From Methylotenera oryzisoli (GTDB taxonomy: Bacteria; Pseudomonadota; Gammaproteobacteria; Burkholderiales; Methylophilaceae): a stretch of 64,000 nt of DNA. The stretch is from NCBI GenBank assembly GCA_945881735.1, contig CAMCVF010000010.1:1-64000 (forward strand), written 5' to 3'. Positions 37,573 through 45,911 of this stretch are shown here, one piece after another (position 1 is the stretch's first letter; each line of letters starts with the position of its first letter). The notes under the pieces were generated by a model. That model was given only the letters and a program-made list of their open reading frames with translations. It ran no database searches and was not told the DNA's origin. The position numbers and the translations under genes were made by a program.

Positions 37573-38025
37573 TTAGCGATTTTTTTCAAGCAGAATAAAA
37601 TGCGTTTTAAGTACTCTATCGTGAAGATATAAACGGTCTTTATCGACAAAAGCCCACAAAAACCCCAAGCCAAATGCGCAGGCAGATGAACTTGCCAACA
37701 CATAACGTTGCATGGCTTGCTGAGTACTTAACACGCCATCATCTTTATTCACCAGCCGCATTCGCCAGGTTTGGGTTGCCAGCGTTTGCCCACTTTTTCG
37801 CCAACAACATACAAAATAAACGCCTGTCACTAGCCATAGGCAAATTTGTAATAAAAAGCGTTTATAAGATTGAGTGGCGTCACCAAATAACACCAAAAAA
37901 ATCCATGCGCTGATAAACCACAGAGCAATTAATAATAATAACTCGTACACACAAGTGGCTAATAACTTAAAGTAGCCGATTTTAGTGGTTGAGTTTGCTA
38001 CTGTGGCGGTGGAGTTTTCAAGCAT
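37573..38025 (-). CDS. RDD-family membrane protein
   Basis: This is a 150-residue RDD-family protein with three membrane helices and the polar motif TWRMRLVNKDDG. I place the start at ATG 38025 (MLENSTATVANS), with GGAA about 7 nt upstream. A longer frame from a TTG at 38109 would run through the terminator of the preceding gene. Some RDD proteins act in ion transport; here the function is unknown. It closes the sigma - DUF3619 - DUF3106 - RDD block. Confidence 0.82.
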   Translation of the reverse strand: MLENSTATVANSTTKIGYFKLLATCVYELLLLIALWFISAWIFLVLFGDATQSYKRFLLQICLWLVTGVYFVCCWRKSGQTLATQTWRMRLVNKDDGVLSTQQAMQRYVLASSSACAFGLGFLWAFVDKDRLYLHDRVLKTHFILLEKNR

Positions 38026-38064
38026 TTCGTTCCGATAATTTTTTACGATAAAAGAATTATGACG

Positions 38065-38098
38065 TAAAAAAGCCCACAACTTGGGTGCGGGCTTTATC
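38065..38098 (-). terminator. Terminator after the DUF3106 gene
   Basis: AAAGCCC at 38069-38075 pairs with GGGCTTT at 38089-38095, and an inner CCCA/TGGG pairing is possible. On the minus strand GGGCTTTTTT follows. It is located 15-45 nt beyond the DUF3106 stop. Confidence 0.7.
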
Positions 38099-38112
38099 AA
38101 AATAGACAATTT

Positions 38113-38628
38113 TTACTCTAAGTCAGGTGAATACTCAAGCTCTGGCGAATCTTTACGCAATTTTTGGCGTTCAACTTCTGATAATTTTTGGTAGTCCGCC
38201 CATTTTTTGCGCACTTCATCTTTTTTCTCGGGGCTTAATACATAAAACTGCTGATACCGTTTGCGTGCGTTTTCACGCTCGTATGGTGTCATTCGGCTCC
38301 AACTATTTAATCTTTTTTGCACGCGTTGCTGTTTTTGCCCATCCATTTTTGGGTAGTCGGCAGCAATATCCAGCATTTTTTCACGTTGCCATGGGCGCAA
38401 AGTGTCCCATTCAGCACCTAAAGGCGCTAATACTTTACGTTGCTCAGCCGATAGCTCAGCCCAAGTCTTGGCTTGAGCTTCTCCACTATCAGTGAGTGAG
38501 GTTTTAATACTGCCAATATCACCCATTGCCAAATACGATGGGTGGGCGATAGATGAATTTTCTTGGGCGTTCACTTGTGTGCAAAAAGGTGCAACAAAGA
38601 ATGCTAGCGTTAAAAATAGTTTATTCAT
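38113..38628 (-). CDS. DUF3106 secreted protein
   Basis: This is a 171-residue exported protein with a 21-residue signal peptide (LFLTLAFFVAPFCTQVNA). The DUF3106 body holds repeated WxxLxxxQR and LSPEKKDEVRKKW helices (for example TWAELSAEQRKVL and RMTPYERENARKR). These resemble the Spy/CpxP-like LTxEQ repeats that sense or chaperone in the periplasm. It belongs to the ECF sigma operon. The function is not established. Confidence 0.83.
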   Translation of the reverse strand: MNKLFLTLAFFVAPFCTQVNAQENSSIAHPSYLAMGDIGSIKTSLTDSGEAQAKTWAELSAEQRKVLAPLGAEWDTLRPWQREKMLDIAADYPKMDGQKQQRVQKRLNSWSRMTPYERENARKRYQQFYVLSPEKKDEVRKKWADYQKLSEVERQKLRKDSPELEYSPDLE

Positions 38629-38712
38629 TGCGCTTTATTTTCTGAAAGCTGATTTTTATGGACACTTGATTAATTAAAAACATTGTCAATTAAAGCATGA
38701 ATCATAAAAACA

Positions 38713-39135
38713 CTAAAGTTTCGCATGAGTATTATTTAATAGCGGTTCAAAACCTCTATCCACAAACGCTTCTGGTGGCAAATCGGCTCCCAATAAAAAG
38801 GCATCCCCATATTCAGAATTTCGACTAAACATTTGCATTAATATAAAACCAGCAATTATTGCACCCAGCAAAAAGCATGTTAAAGCTAGGCGATAATGGT
38901 CGACCCAAGAAAACAAATAGCTGATGGTACCATCTTGGTTTATGGCAATACCAGCATGTTGTTGGATGTGTGCTTTTACGGCTATCTCTCTGCTATTTTC
39001 AAGCTGTTTTAATGTGCGCATGCTCAAGTAGTCGGCATGGATATTTAATAAGCCTGCAATTTTCTTAGCTTGTGTATCAGTCAAACTCAAATCTTGCTGT
39101 TTATTATTTTCTTGATTTAAAGGGTTCATTGTCAT
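38713..39135 (-). CDS. DUF3619 membrane protein, candidate anti-sigma factor
   Basis: This 140-residue protein has an N-terminal cytoplasmic region of about 85 residues, one membrane helix (ALTCFLLGAIIAGFILMQ) and a short periplasmic tail. I set the start at ATG 39135, which overlaps the sigma stop (TAATG) and has AGGAGT 6 nt upstream. Position and topology resemble single-helix anti-sigma factors, but there is no recognisable zinc-binding or ASD motif, so that role is inference. Confidence 0.8.
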   Translation of the reverse strand: MTMNPLNQENNKQQDLSLTDTQAKKIAGLLNIHADYLSMRTLKQLENSREIAVKAHIQQHAGIAINQDGTISYLFSWVDHYRLALTCFLLGAIIAGFILMQMFSRNSEYGDAFLLGADLPPEAFVDRGFEPLLNNTHAKL

Positions 39136-39722
39136 TAATCTACTCCTAAATTTTCGATTGCGCGTGCACCAAGACCTTGCTTCTCTAGCAAGGAGGAGAG
39201 TGTATTTACTGCACGTGAGCAATGTGTTTTTACACTGCCTTGAGAACAGCCCATCACTTCGGCGGTTTCTGCTACGTTCATATCTTCCCAGTAACGTAAT
39301 ATAAAGGCTTCTCGTTGACGTGTTGGCAGTTTTTCAATGGCTTTTTCGATGATTCTCATAGTCTGGCTTTGCTCAAGCTGAGTCATTGGATTTTCAGACT
39401 CATCCCCCACATCAATGGTATCAAGCGGATCATGGTCTTCCTCACCATCTTGGCCTGCGCCAAACGATGAAAGCAAAGTCGTCCAAATATTGCGGACTTT
39501 TTGTCTGCGCCAAAAATCGCGCGTGGTATTTTGCAAAATTCGTTGAAACAACATGGGATATTCAGCGACTGGCTTATCTGCATATTTTTCGGCTAGTTTA
39601 AGCATGGAATCTTGCACAATATCCAATGCCGTATGTTCATCGCGCACAGCGTAAACAGTTTGCTTAAAAGCACGGCGCTCCACATCGCGCAAAAAATCGG
39701 ATAACTCTTGAGAACTTGCCAT
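39135..39722 (-). CDS. ECF RNA polymerase sigma factor
   Basis: This is a 195-residue ECF sigma factor. Region 2 is at about 15-80 (ALDIVQDSMLKLAEKY and FWRRQKVRN). Region 4 is at about 125-180 (LPTRQREAFILRYWEDMN and GCSQGSVKTHCSRA). An acidic linker of about 30 residues (DGEEDHDPLDTIDVGDESE) separates them. It leads the operon with DUF3619 and DUF3106. The stimulus is unknown; the partners suggest an envelope signal. Confidence 0.9.
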   Translation of the reverse strand: MASSQELSDFLRDVERRAFKQTVYAVRDEHTALDIVQDSMLKLAEKYADKPVAEYPMLFQRILQNTTRDFWRRQKVRNIWTTLLSSFGAGQDGEEDHDPLDTIDVGDESENPMTQLEQSQTMRIIEKAIEKLPTRQREAFILRYWEDMNVAETAEVMGCSQGSVKTHCSRAVNTLSSLLEKQGLGARAIENLGVD

Positions 39723-39889
39723 GAAATTATTTTATAACTCGGTGTTTCTAGTATAACAGTTTTAATTTTTTGGCTGATTGCGCTTTTTAAGCTTTTATAT
39801 AATCGCCTTATTAATGGGCAAATTTCTAAATAGCAACATTTTTAGTTACAATCAATGTTGTTAAAAAAACATTTTAGTTGAAGGTCACA

Positions 39890-40120
39890 ATGATGCGCGT
39901 TTTATTATTAATAGTATTGGGATGGTTAGTTTACATGTTGATTAAACGTGCATTTTTTAGCACGCATGCCACTAACTCAACGCGGCAACAGGCAAAGCCA
40001 GAAGCCGAGCAAAAATTTGTGCAATGCGTCAACTGTGGTATGCATGTGCCCGAATCAGAAAGCATCAAAAAAGACGAATTAGTTATTTGCAACAACCCTG
40101 ACTGCAATAAAACCCCATAA
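39890..40120 (+). CDS. PP0621-family small membrane protein
   Basis: This is a 76-residue protein with one N-terminal helix (RVLLLIVLGWLVYMLIKR) and a C-terminal CVNCGMHVPESE motif followed by CNNPDC, a probable four-cysteine zinc knuckle. GAAGG at 39880-39884 supports the ATG at 39890. This family regularly precedes pilS in betaproteobacteria; pilS starts 7 nt after its stop. The function is unknown. Confidence 0.83.
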   Translation: MMRVLLLIVLGWLVYMLIKRAFFSTHATNSTRQQAKPEAEQKFVQCVNCGMHVPESESIKKDELVICNNPDCNKTP

Positions 40121-40126
40121 TTCAAA

Positions 40127-41761
40127 ATGGCAATCCAGCTAACGCCCAACATCAAAGACACTCTCACCGCCGCACGCTGGCGCAGCTTAAAGTTATATAA
40201 CGGCTATCGCCTAGTCATCGCCATTTTATTTTTTGTCACGCAAAGCGCAATTGGTGATAAAGCTTATTGGCAAGATAATTATGTCAGCTTGGTACTGGCC
40301 TATTTTATTTTTAGTTGTATATCGGGCCTACTAACTTGGCTGGAAAAGCCCAGTATTAATTACAACCTACCCACACAAATCATTATTGAAATTGTATTTA
40401 TTCTGCTGTTAATGCATATGCAACAAGATGGTGTTTCTAACATTGGTTTATTGCTGATTATTACTATTGCCAGCGCCAGCCTTATCAGCGATGGCCGCTA
40501 TGCTTTATTTTACGCCTCATTAGCCACTATTGGCATTTTACTTGAGCAATCTTATCAATTAGTTTCAGCTTCTAAACCGATGCAGAATTATACTAGCGCG
40601 GTTATTCTAAGTTTAAGCTGTTTTGCTACAGCATGGCTTGCATATAGCCTTGCAAAACGTGTGCAACAAAGTGAGTGGCTGGCGGTTCAGCGCGGTTTAG
40701 ATGTAAAAAATATGGCGCAAATTAATGCGCTGATATCCCATGAAATGCAAGATGGCGTATTGGTGGTTGATCAAAGTCTGCAAATTAAACATCACAATAT
40801 TCAAGCAAAACGCCTGCTAAATCTGGATTTTGAGGACAATGAGCCAAGCAACTGGCAAGGCAAATCGCTGCAAACACTATCGCCTGAAATCAGCCAGATG
40901 ATTCGACGCTGGATGTATGAAGATAATGTTCTAAATGAATCCAGCCATGCCAATATTTTAAAACTTAGCACATTGTCACGTGAACTAAGATTAAGATTGC
41001 TGCCGGTTGCCGAAAATCGGCATGAGGGGGCGGTTATTTTTATTGAGGATTGGTCGCAAATGCAAACGCAGGCGCACCAAGTTAAATTGGCCGCGCTGGG
41101 GCGCTTAACAGCCAATATTGCTCATGAAATTCGTAATCCTCTTAGCGCCATTAGTCACGCCAACCAACTGCTGCAAGAGGAAGAGGACAACAACCCAGCC
41201 ACTACGCGCATGTTGCAAATTATTGCCGATAATGTGCAACGGCTTGATCAGATTATTAAAGATGTATTAGAGCTCAATCGTCGTGATCGCACCAATCAAG
41301 AGTTGATTCAGCTTGAAAACTTTATGACTGATTTTTATACGCAATTTTGCGCGGTAGAAAAAATTCCAGCGCATTGTTTTAAACTCACACTGCAAAACAG
41401 CAATACAATGATTGCGTTTGATAGGCGCCACTTGAACCAAATTTTATGGAATTTATGTAAAAATGGTTGGCGCCATTCAAAAAATGTTGAAAATAGCCTT
41501 AAATTAACAGTTCTGACCAGCACTAAAAGACAGGATGTGCAAATTGAAATTACCGACGACGGTAAAGGCATACCGGAAAGTGTACGCAGCCATTTATTTG
41601 AGCCATTTTTTACCACTGAAAAATCAGGCACTGGCTTGGGGCTTTATATTGCGCGCGAATTGGCCGATGCCAATGGCGCTGTGTTGCAACTAAAAACACC
41701 GGCTAAAGCAGCAAACGTTCGTCTTGGCACGCAATTTATAATGTACATCAAAAAGGCTTAA
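40127..41761 (+). CDS. pilS: Sensor histidine kinase PilS
   Basis: This 544-residue kinase has six N-terminal membrane helices (about 25-185), a PAS domain at about 205-310 and a HisKA domain with His333 in NIAHEIRNPLSAI. An ATPase domain follows with N box QILWNLCKNGW, DDGKGIPE and GTGLGLYIA. It precedes the sigma-54 activator PilR by 5 nt. PilS/PilR control pilin transcription in related bacteria; the sigma-54 promoter at 16.1 kb is a likely target. Confidence 0.92.
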   Translation: MAIQLTPNIKDTLTAARWRSLKLYNGYRLVIAILFFVTQSAIGDKAYWQDNYVSLVLAYFIFSCISGLLTWLEKPSINYNLPTQIIIEIVFILLLMHMQQDGVSNIGLLLIITIASASLISDGRYALFYASLATIGILLEQSYQLVSASKPMQNYTSAVILSLSCFATAWLAYSLAKRVQQSEWLAVQRGLDVKNMAQINALISHEMQDGVLVVDQSLQIKHHNIQAKRLLNLDFEDNEPSNWQGKSLQTLSPEISQMIRRWMYEDNVLNESSHANILKLSTLSRELRLRLLPVAENRHEGAVIFIEDWSQMQTQAHQVKLAALGRLTANIAHEIRNPLSAISHANQLLQEEEDNNPATTRMLQIIADNVQRLDQIIKDVLELNRRDRTNQELIQLENFMTDFYTQFCAVEKIPAHCFKLTLQNSNTMIAFDRRHLNQILWNLCKNGWRHSKNVENSLKLTVLTSTKRQDVQIEITDDGKGIPESVRSHLFEPFFTTEKSGTGLGLYIARELADANGAVLQLKTPAKAANVRLGTQFIMYIKKA

Positions 41762-41766
41762 CGTTA

Positions 41767-43152
41767 ATGGCGCAGTTTAGTTGCTTAGTAGTGGATGACG
41801 AAACCGACATTCGTGAACTAGTGGTATTAACGCTAGAACGCATGGATATTCGCGCCGATAGCGCAAGTAGCGTGACTGAAGCAAAGCAACTTCTGGCTAG
41901 CCAAAGTTATAACTTATGCTTAACTGATATGCGCCTGCCAGACGGGCTTGGGCTTGAGCTGGTGCAACATATTGCTGCTAATCACAATGGCTTACCTGTT
42001 GCTGTTATTACAGCTTATGGAAGTGCCGAAAATGCGGTATCTTCCTTAAAAGCAGGTGCGTTTGATTATTTAACTAAACCTATTTCACTAAAACAATTGC
42101 GGCCATTGGTGGAATCAGCACTTAAATTATCTAGTTCTGACGCCAAACAAACCAGCAACACGGTAGATTTGATTGGTCAATCACCTGCCATGGATTATGT
42201 GCGCACTATGATTACAAAGCTTGCGCGTAGCCAAGCACCTGTTTACATCAGCGGCGAATCGGGTAGTGGGAAAGAGTTAGCCGCGCGCTTAATTCACAGC
42301 AATAGCTCACGCCGTGATAAAAGTTTTGTAGCGGTTAACTGCGGCGCAATACCCGAAAATTTAATGGAAAGTGAATTTTTTGGCTACAAAAAAGGTGCCT
42401 TTACAGGTGCCGCTCAAGATACCTTAGGCTTATTTCAAGCGGCCAATGGCGGTACACTATTCCTGGATGAAGTTGCCGATTTACCATTAGCCATGCAAGT
42501 AAAATTATTGCGTGCGATTCAAGAAAAAAAGGTACGTATCGTGGGTGGTACGCTGGAAGAAAGCGTTGATGTGCGCATTATTAGCGCCACCCATAAAAAC
42601 TTAAGCGACATGATGAGTAATGGCTTGTTTAGGCAAGATTTGTATTACCGCCTCAATGTGATTCAGCTCAAAATACCTGCTTTAAGAGACAGGCCTGAAG
42701 ATATTCCTGAGTTAACACAAAAATTATTGCATAAGCTGTGTGAGGCACAATCCATTAATGTACCAATTTTAGAAGATAGCGCCACTAAGCTAATTAGCAA
42801 GCTACCATTTGACGGCAATGTACGTGAATTAGAGAATATGCTAGAGCGCGCACTGGCATTGTGCGATGGCCAAAAAATTGGTGCGGATGATTTATTTGTG
42901 GACCATCAGCCAAAAATAAGTACTGACGATAAAATCAATTTTGACTCAGGAAAAACCCCTGAAGTTGGATTGCCTGAATACTTAGAGGACATTGAAAAGC
43001 GTGCAATTTTAAAGGCGCTGGCAAAAGCTAATAATAATAAAACAGTAGCAGCAAAATTGTTGGGAATGAGTTTTAGAACTTTAAGATATCGCTTTTCTAA
43101 GCTGGGTTTGGCTAAGGATGATGATTTGGGTATGACGGATGAAAGCTTGTAA
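41767..43152 (+). CDS. pilR: Sigma-54-dependent response regulator PilR
   Basis: This is a 461-residue NtrC-type regulator. The receiver has Asp54 in CLTDMRLPDG. The AAA+ domain has Walker A GESGSGKE, the sigma-54 contact GAFTGA and Walker B GGTLFLDEVA. The Fis-type helix-turn-helix at the C-terminus is KTVAAKLLGMSFRTLRYR. It is coupled to pilS. The gene ends 8 nt before the convergent antiporter gene. Confidence 0.94.
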   Translation: MAQFSCLVVDDETDIRELVVLTLERMDIRADSASSVTEAKQLLASQSYNLCLTDMRLPDGLGLELVQHIAANHNGLPVAVITAYGSAENAVSSLKAGAFDYLTKPISLKQLRPLVESALKLSSSDAKQTSNTVDLIGQSPAMDYVRTMITKLARSQAPVYISGESGSGKELAARLIHSNSSRRDKSFVAVNCGAIPENLMESEFFGYKKGAFTGAAQDTLGLFQAANGGTLFLDEVADLPLAMQVKLLRAIQEKKVRIVGGTLEESVDVRIISATHKNLSDMMSNGLFRQDLYYRLNVIQLKIPALRDRPEDIPELTQKLLHKLCEAQSINVPILEDSATKLISKLPFDGNVRELENMLERALALCDGQKIGADDLFVDHQPKISTDDKINFDSGKTPEVGLPEYLEDIEKRAILKALAKANNNKTVAAKLLGMSFRTLRYRFSKLGLAKDDDLGMTDESL

Positions 43153-43160
43153 GATTAATG

Positions 43161-44174
43161 TTATTGGCTTAAAGCAATAAACAGATACGTCACATACATC
43201 GCGCCGTTTACCAATAAATGCCAAACGCGTATGCCGCCTTTTGCCATTAAATAGCGCAACCAAATGGCGGCTAGCAAGGTAATTACAATCCCCCAAACCA
43301 CCTCTTGTCTTGGTTGCCAAGGTGTTAACATAATACCAATCGCTGGTAAAAGTGTGCCTTGAAAAACCATCGCGCCTGTAATATTACCAAATGCTAGCGT
43401 ATCTTTACCTTTGCGAATCCACAAAATACTATTCACTTTTTCTGGCAATTCGGTTGCAATAGGGATAATTAAAAGTGACAGCAATAATGCTGAAATACCG
43501 ATAATTTCAGCGGCGCCTTCAACCTCATTGATGAAGCCTTTTGCACCAAAAATCAATAAAGCTAAACCCAAGATTAGCTGCGCGATAATCACGGCGATAT
43601 TGTTTGGCAGACCAATTTTGCACAAGAACATATCGCTATCGGCCTCGGTAGCATGGCCTTCTTCTACTAAGGCTTTTGATGCTCGCAAAGTCATCATCAC
43701 ATAAATAAAATAGGTCATTACCATAATGGCGCCAATGCCGTATCTAATAGTTGGCAAATCGTGAGGCACATACATAGCCACGGCGGCAAAAATAAATGCA
43801 ACAATAAAGAAATTTAAATCACGAATGAGTCCTGTGCGCTCTGGCCTAATGTGACCTTGGGTGCCACGGCGTTTCCAAACAGAGATCGCCATTAACGCTA
43901 GCGACAATGTTGCTAACATTAGCGGCGCGCCTAAAATTGCACCCACACCAATCTCATGACCAGCATTAGAACCAGCTGTAGTAGAGGTGTAACTAAAAAT
44001 CGCCAGTAAAGGGACTAATGTCTCTGGTAAAGCCGTGCCTACAGCAGCAAATAAAGAACCTGTAACGCCTTCAGATATGCCCAGCTTTTCGCCTAAATGT
44101 TCAAGAGCATTGGTAAAAACCTCTGCCGCAATTAAAATAACAATCAGCATTAAAAATAACTTTAAGAAAACCAT
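43161..44174 (-). CDS. Sodium/calcium exchanger family membrane protein
   Basis: This is a 337-residue protein with about ten helices in two inverted halves. Each half carries an alpha-repeat with acidic transport residues: AAVGTALPETLVPLLAIF near residue 45 and IPIATELPEKVNSILW near 240. It is a member of the CaCA superfamily, probably a Ca2+ or other cation/H+ or Na+ antiporter. Ion choice cannot be read from sequence. Confidence 0.85.
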   Translation of the reverse strand: MVFLKLFLMLIVILIAAEVFTNALEHLGEKLGISEGVTGSLFAAVGTALPETLVPLLAIFSYTSTTAGSNAGHEIGVGAILGAPLMLATLSLALMAISVWKRRGTQGHIRPERTGLIRDLNFFIVAFIFAAVAMYVPHDLPTIRYGIGAIMVMTYFIYVMMTLRASKALVEEGHATEADSDMFLCKIGLPNNIAVIIAQLILGLALLIFGAKGFINEVEGAAEIIGISALLLSLLIIPIATELPEKVNSILWIRKGKDTLAFGNITGAMVFQGTLLPAIGIMLTPWQPRQEVVWGIVITLLAAIWLRYLMAKGGIRVWHLLVNGAMYVTYLFIALSQ

Positions 44175-44249
44175 ACTAAAAACATCTCTAAAAATTAGCT
44201 AAAGTGTTATCTTATCGGATTAATCAGAGTTTTGACTAAATAATTTATC

Positions 44250-44786
44250 ATGTTGCACATCAACTCACAAGGATTCATCAACCACGCAAAACAAGTATGC
44301 TCTCCCAATTTTGATGCACGACCTTGTCCAGACACAGCCGCACCTGAAATTAGCATGATCGTGATACACAACATCAGCCTACCGCCCAATCAATATGGCG
44401 GTAATGGAATTGTTGAGTTGTTTACTAATACGCTGAACCCTGATGAACACCCTTATTACGCGCAAATTTATACGCACAAAGTTTCATCGCATTTTTTAAT
44501 TAGGCGCGATGGTGGGCTGGTGCAATTTGTTTCGTGTTTGCAACGCGCTTGGCATGCTGGCGTATCAAATTGGTTAGGTCGTGAACGTTGTAACGATTTC
44601 TCTGTCGGAATTGAGATGGAAGGCAGTGATTTTGAGACGTTTGAGCCTGCGCAATACAACTCGCTGCAACTATTGATTAAAATTTTAAAACAGACCTATC
44701 CTATTCAACATATTGTTGGCCACTCTGATATTGCGCCTGGGCGCAAGACAGATCCAGGACCTTACTTTGAGTGGGCTAAAATTTAA
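44250..44786 (+). CDS. ampD: 1,6-anhydro-N-acetylmuramyl-L-alanine amidase AmpD
   Basis: AmpD is a cytoplasmic zinc amidase that recycles muropeptides and limits the AmpR inducer. The 178 residues include the zinc ligands His in VIHNISLPP, His in HIVGHSDIAPG and Asp in KTDPGPYF. The family stretch ISLPPNQYGG is also present. There is no signal peptide, as expected. It is divergent from the antiporter gene and 21 nt before the RND adaptor gene. Confidence 0.95.
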   Translation: MLHINSQGFINHAKQVCSPNFDARPCPDTAAPEISMIVIHNISLPPNQYGGNGIVELFTNTLNPDEHPYYAQIYTHKVSSHFLIRRDGGLVQFVSCLQRAWHAGVSNWLGRERCNDFSVGIEMEGSDFETFEPAQYNSLQLLIKILKQTYPIQHIVGHSDIAPGRKTDPGPYFEWAKI

Positions 44787-44807
44787 GGCTGTTAATTACT
44801 TTAAAAC

Positions 44808-45911
44808 ATGAAAAAAATTACCTCTTATTTCCACACCAGCTTGTACACTTGTTTGCTAGCTTTATTTTTAGTGGCTTGTGGAACATCAGATAACAAATCT
44901 ACAGAAAAAGATGGCGATAAAAAAGGCCAAAAACCAACCCTGGTCACTGTCACTCGCTTAAGCAATCAAGCTATTGAAACCACGCAAGAAACAATCGGCT
45001 CGTTAGAGGGCTTGATTGACCCAACTGTATCGGCAGAAGTAGCGGCGCGAGTGATGAATGTGCATGTTAATTTGGGTCAAACAGTCAAGCAGGGACAGTT
45101 AATTGCCACTTTAGATGCAGCCGATTACACCATGCAGCGCAGGGAAGCGCAGGCAGAGGTTAGACGTATTCAAGCATTAATTGAAAATCAAGCCAAAACT
45201 GTGACAAGAAATCAGGCTTTAGTAGACAAGAAATTTATCTCACAAAATGCGGTAGATAATGAAATCGCTCAGCAAAATGTACTCAAACAACAACTTGATG
45301 CAGCTAAAGCGCGAGTTGGTAGCATTAACCACAGCAGTAACAAAACTAGAGTAATCGCGCCTGTGAGCGGTGTAATAGAAAAAAAACTAGTCGATACGGG
45401 CGATTTTGTGAGCATAGGCGACCCGATAGTACAAATTGTATCTAAGCAAAAACTACGAGCACACTTGCCTTTTCCAGAACAGATAGGGGCGCAACTTAAA
45501 GCCGGTTTAAAAGTACGTTTAAGTACGCCGACCAGCAATAAAAAGGTGGAATCGACAATTCATGAGCTAAAACCAATGATTACCGAAGGCAGTCGCACTA
45601 TTGACGTGATTGCGGATGTGGTGAATGAACCGGACTGGCAACCCGGCGCAAGCGTTACAGGCATTGTTATTTTAGGAGAACAATTCGCGGCATTAATGAT
45701 TCCCGAACAAAGCCTAGTGCTGCGTCCAGCGGGGGAAGTTGTATACATAGTACGCAACAATGTGGCCTATCAAGCTATTGTCAAAACTGGTGCGCGTCAA
45801 AATGGTTTGATTGAAGTGCAAGAAGGCTTGCAGCCAAATGATACTGTTGTGGTGGATGGCGCAGGCTTTTTAACTGATAAAGCACCTGTTAGTATTCAGC
45901 AAGTCAAATAA
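44808..45911 (+). CDS. RND efflux adaptor lipoprotein (MFP)
   Basis: This is a 367-residue membrane fusion protein with a lipobox (LFLVAC, Cys24), a biotinyl-lipoyl barrel half (SAEVAARVMNVHVNLGQTVKQG) and a short helical hairpin at about 105-165. The second lipoyl half is TRVIAPVSGVIEKKLVDTGD, followed by a beta-barrel. It bridges the inner-membrane pump and an outer-membrane channel. The stop overlaps the pump start (TAATG). No TolC-type gene is adjacent. Confidence 0.92.
   Translation: MKKITSYFHTSLYTCLLALFLVACGTSDNKSTEKDGDKKGQKPTLVTVTRLSNQAIETTQETIGSLEGLIDPTVSAEVAARVMNVHVNLGQTVKQGQLIATLDAADYTMQRREAQAEVRRIQALIENQAKTVTRNQALVDKKFISQNAVDNEIAQQNVLKQQLDAAKARVGSINHSSNKTRVIAPVSGVIEKKLVDTGDFVSIGDPIVQIVSKQKLRAHLPFPEQIGAQLKAGLKVRLSTPTSNKKVESTIHELKPMITEGSRTIDVIADVVNEPDWQPGASVTGIVILGEQFAALMIPEQSLVLRPAGEVVYIVRNNVAYQAIVKTGARQNGLIEVQEGLQPNDTVVVDGAGFLTDKAPVSIQQVK

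Noticed and set aside
38026-38109. Longer RDD protein starting at TTG 38109
   Set aside because: The extra part covers the terminator of the DUF3106 gene, and ATG 38025 has a better ribosome site and family-like start.
39136-39222. Longer DUF3619 frame starting inside the sigma gene
   Set aside because: AGGAGT at 39142-39147 and the TAATG overlap point to ATG 39135. The upstream residues do not look like the family.
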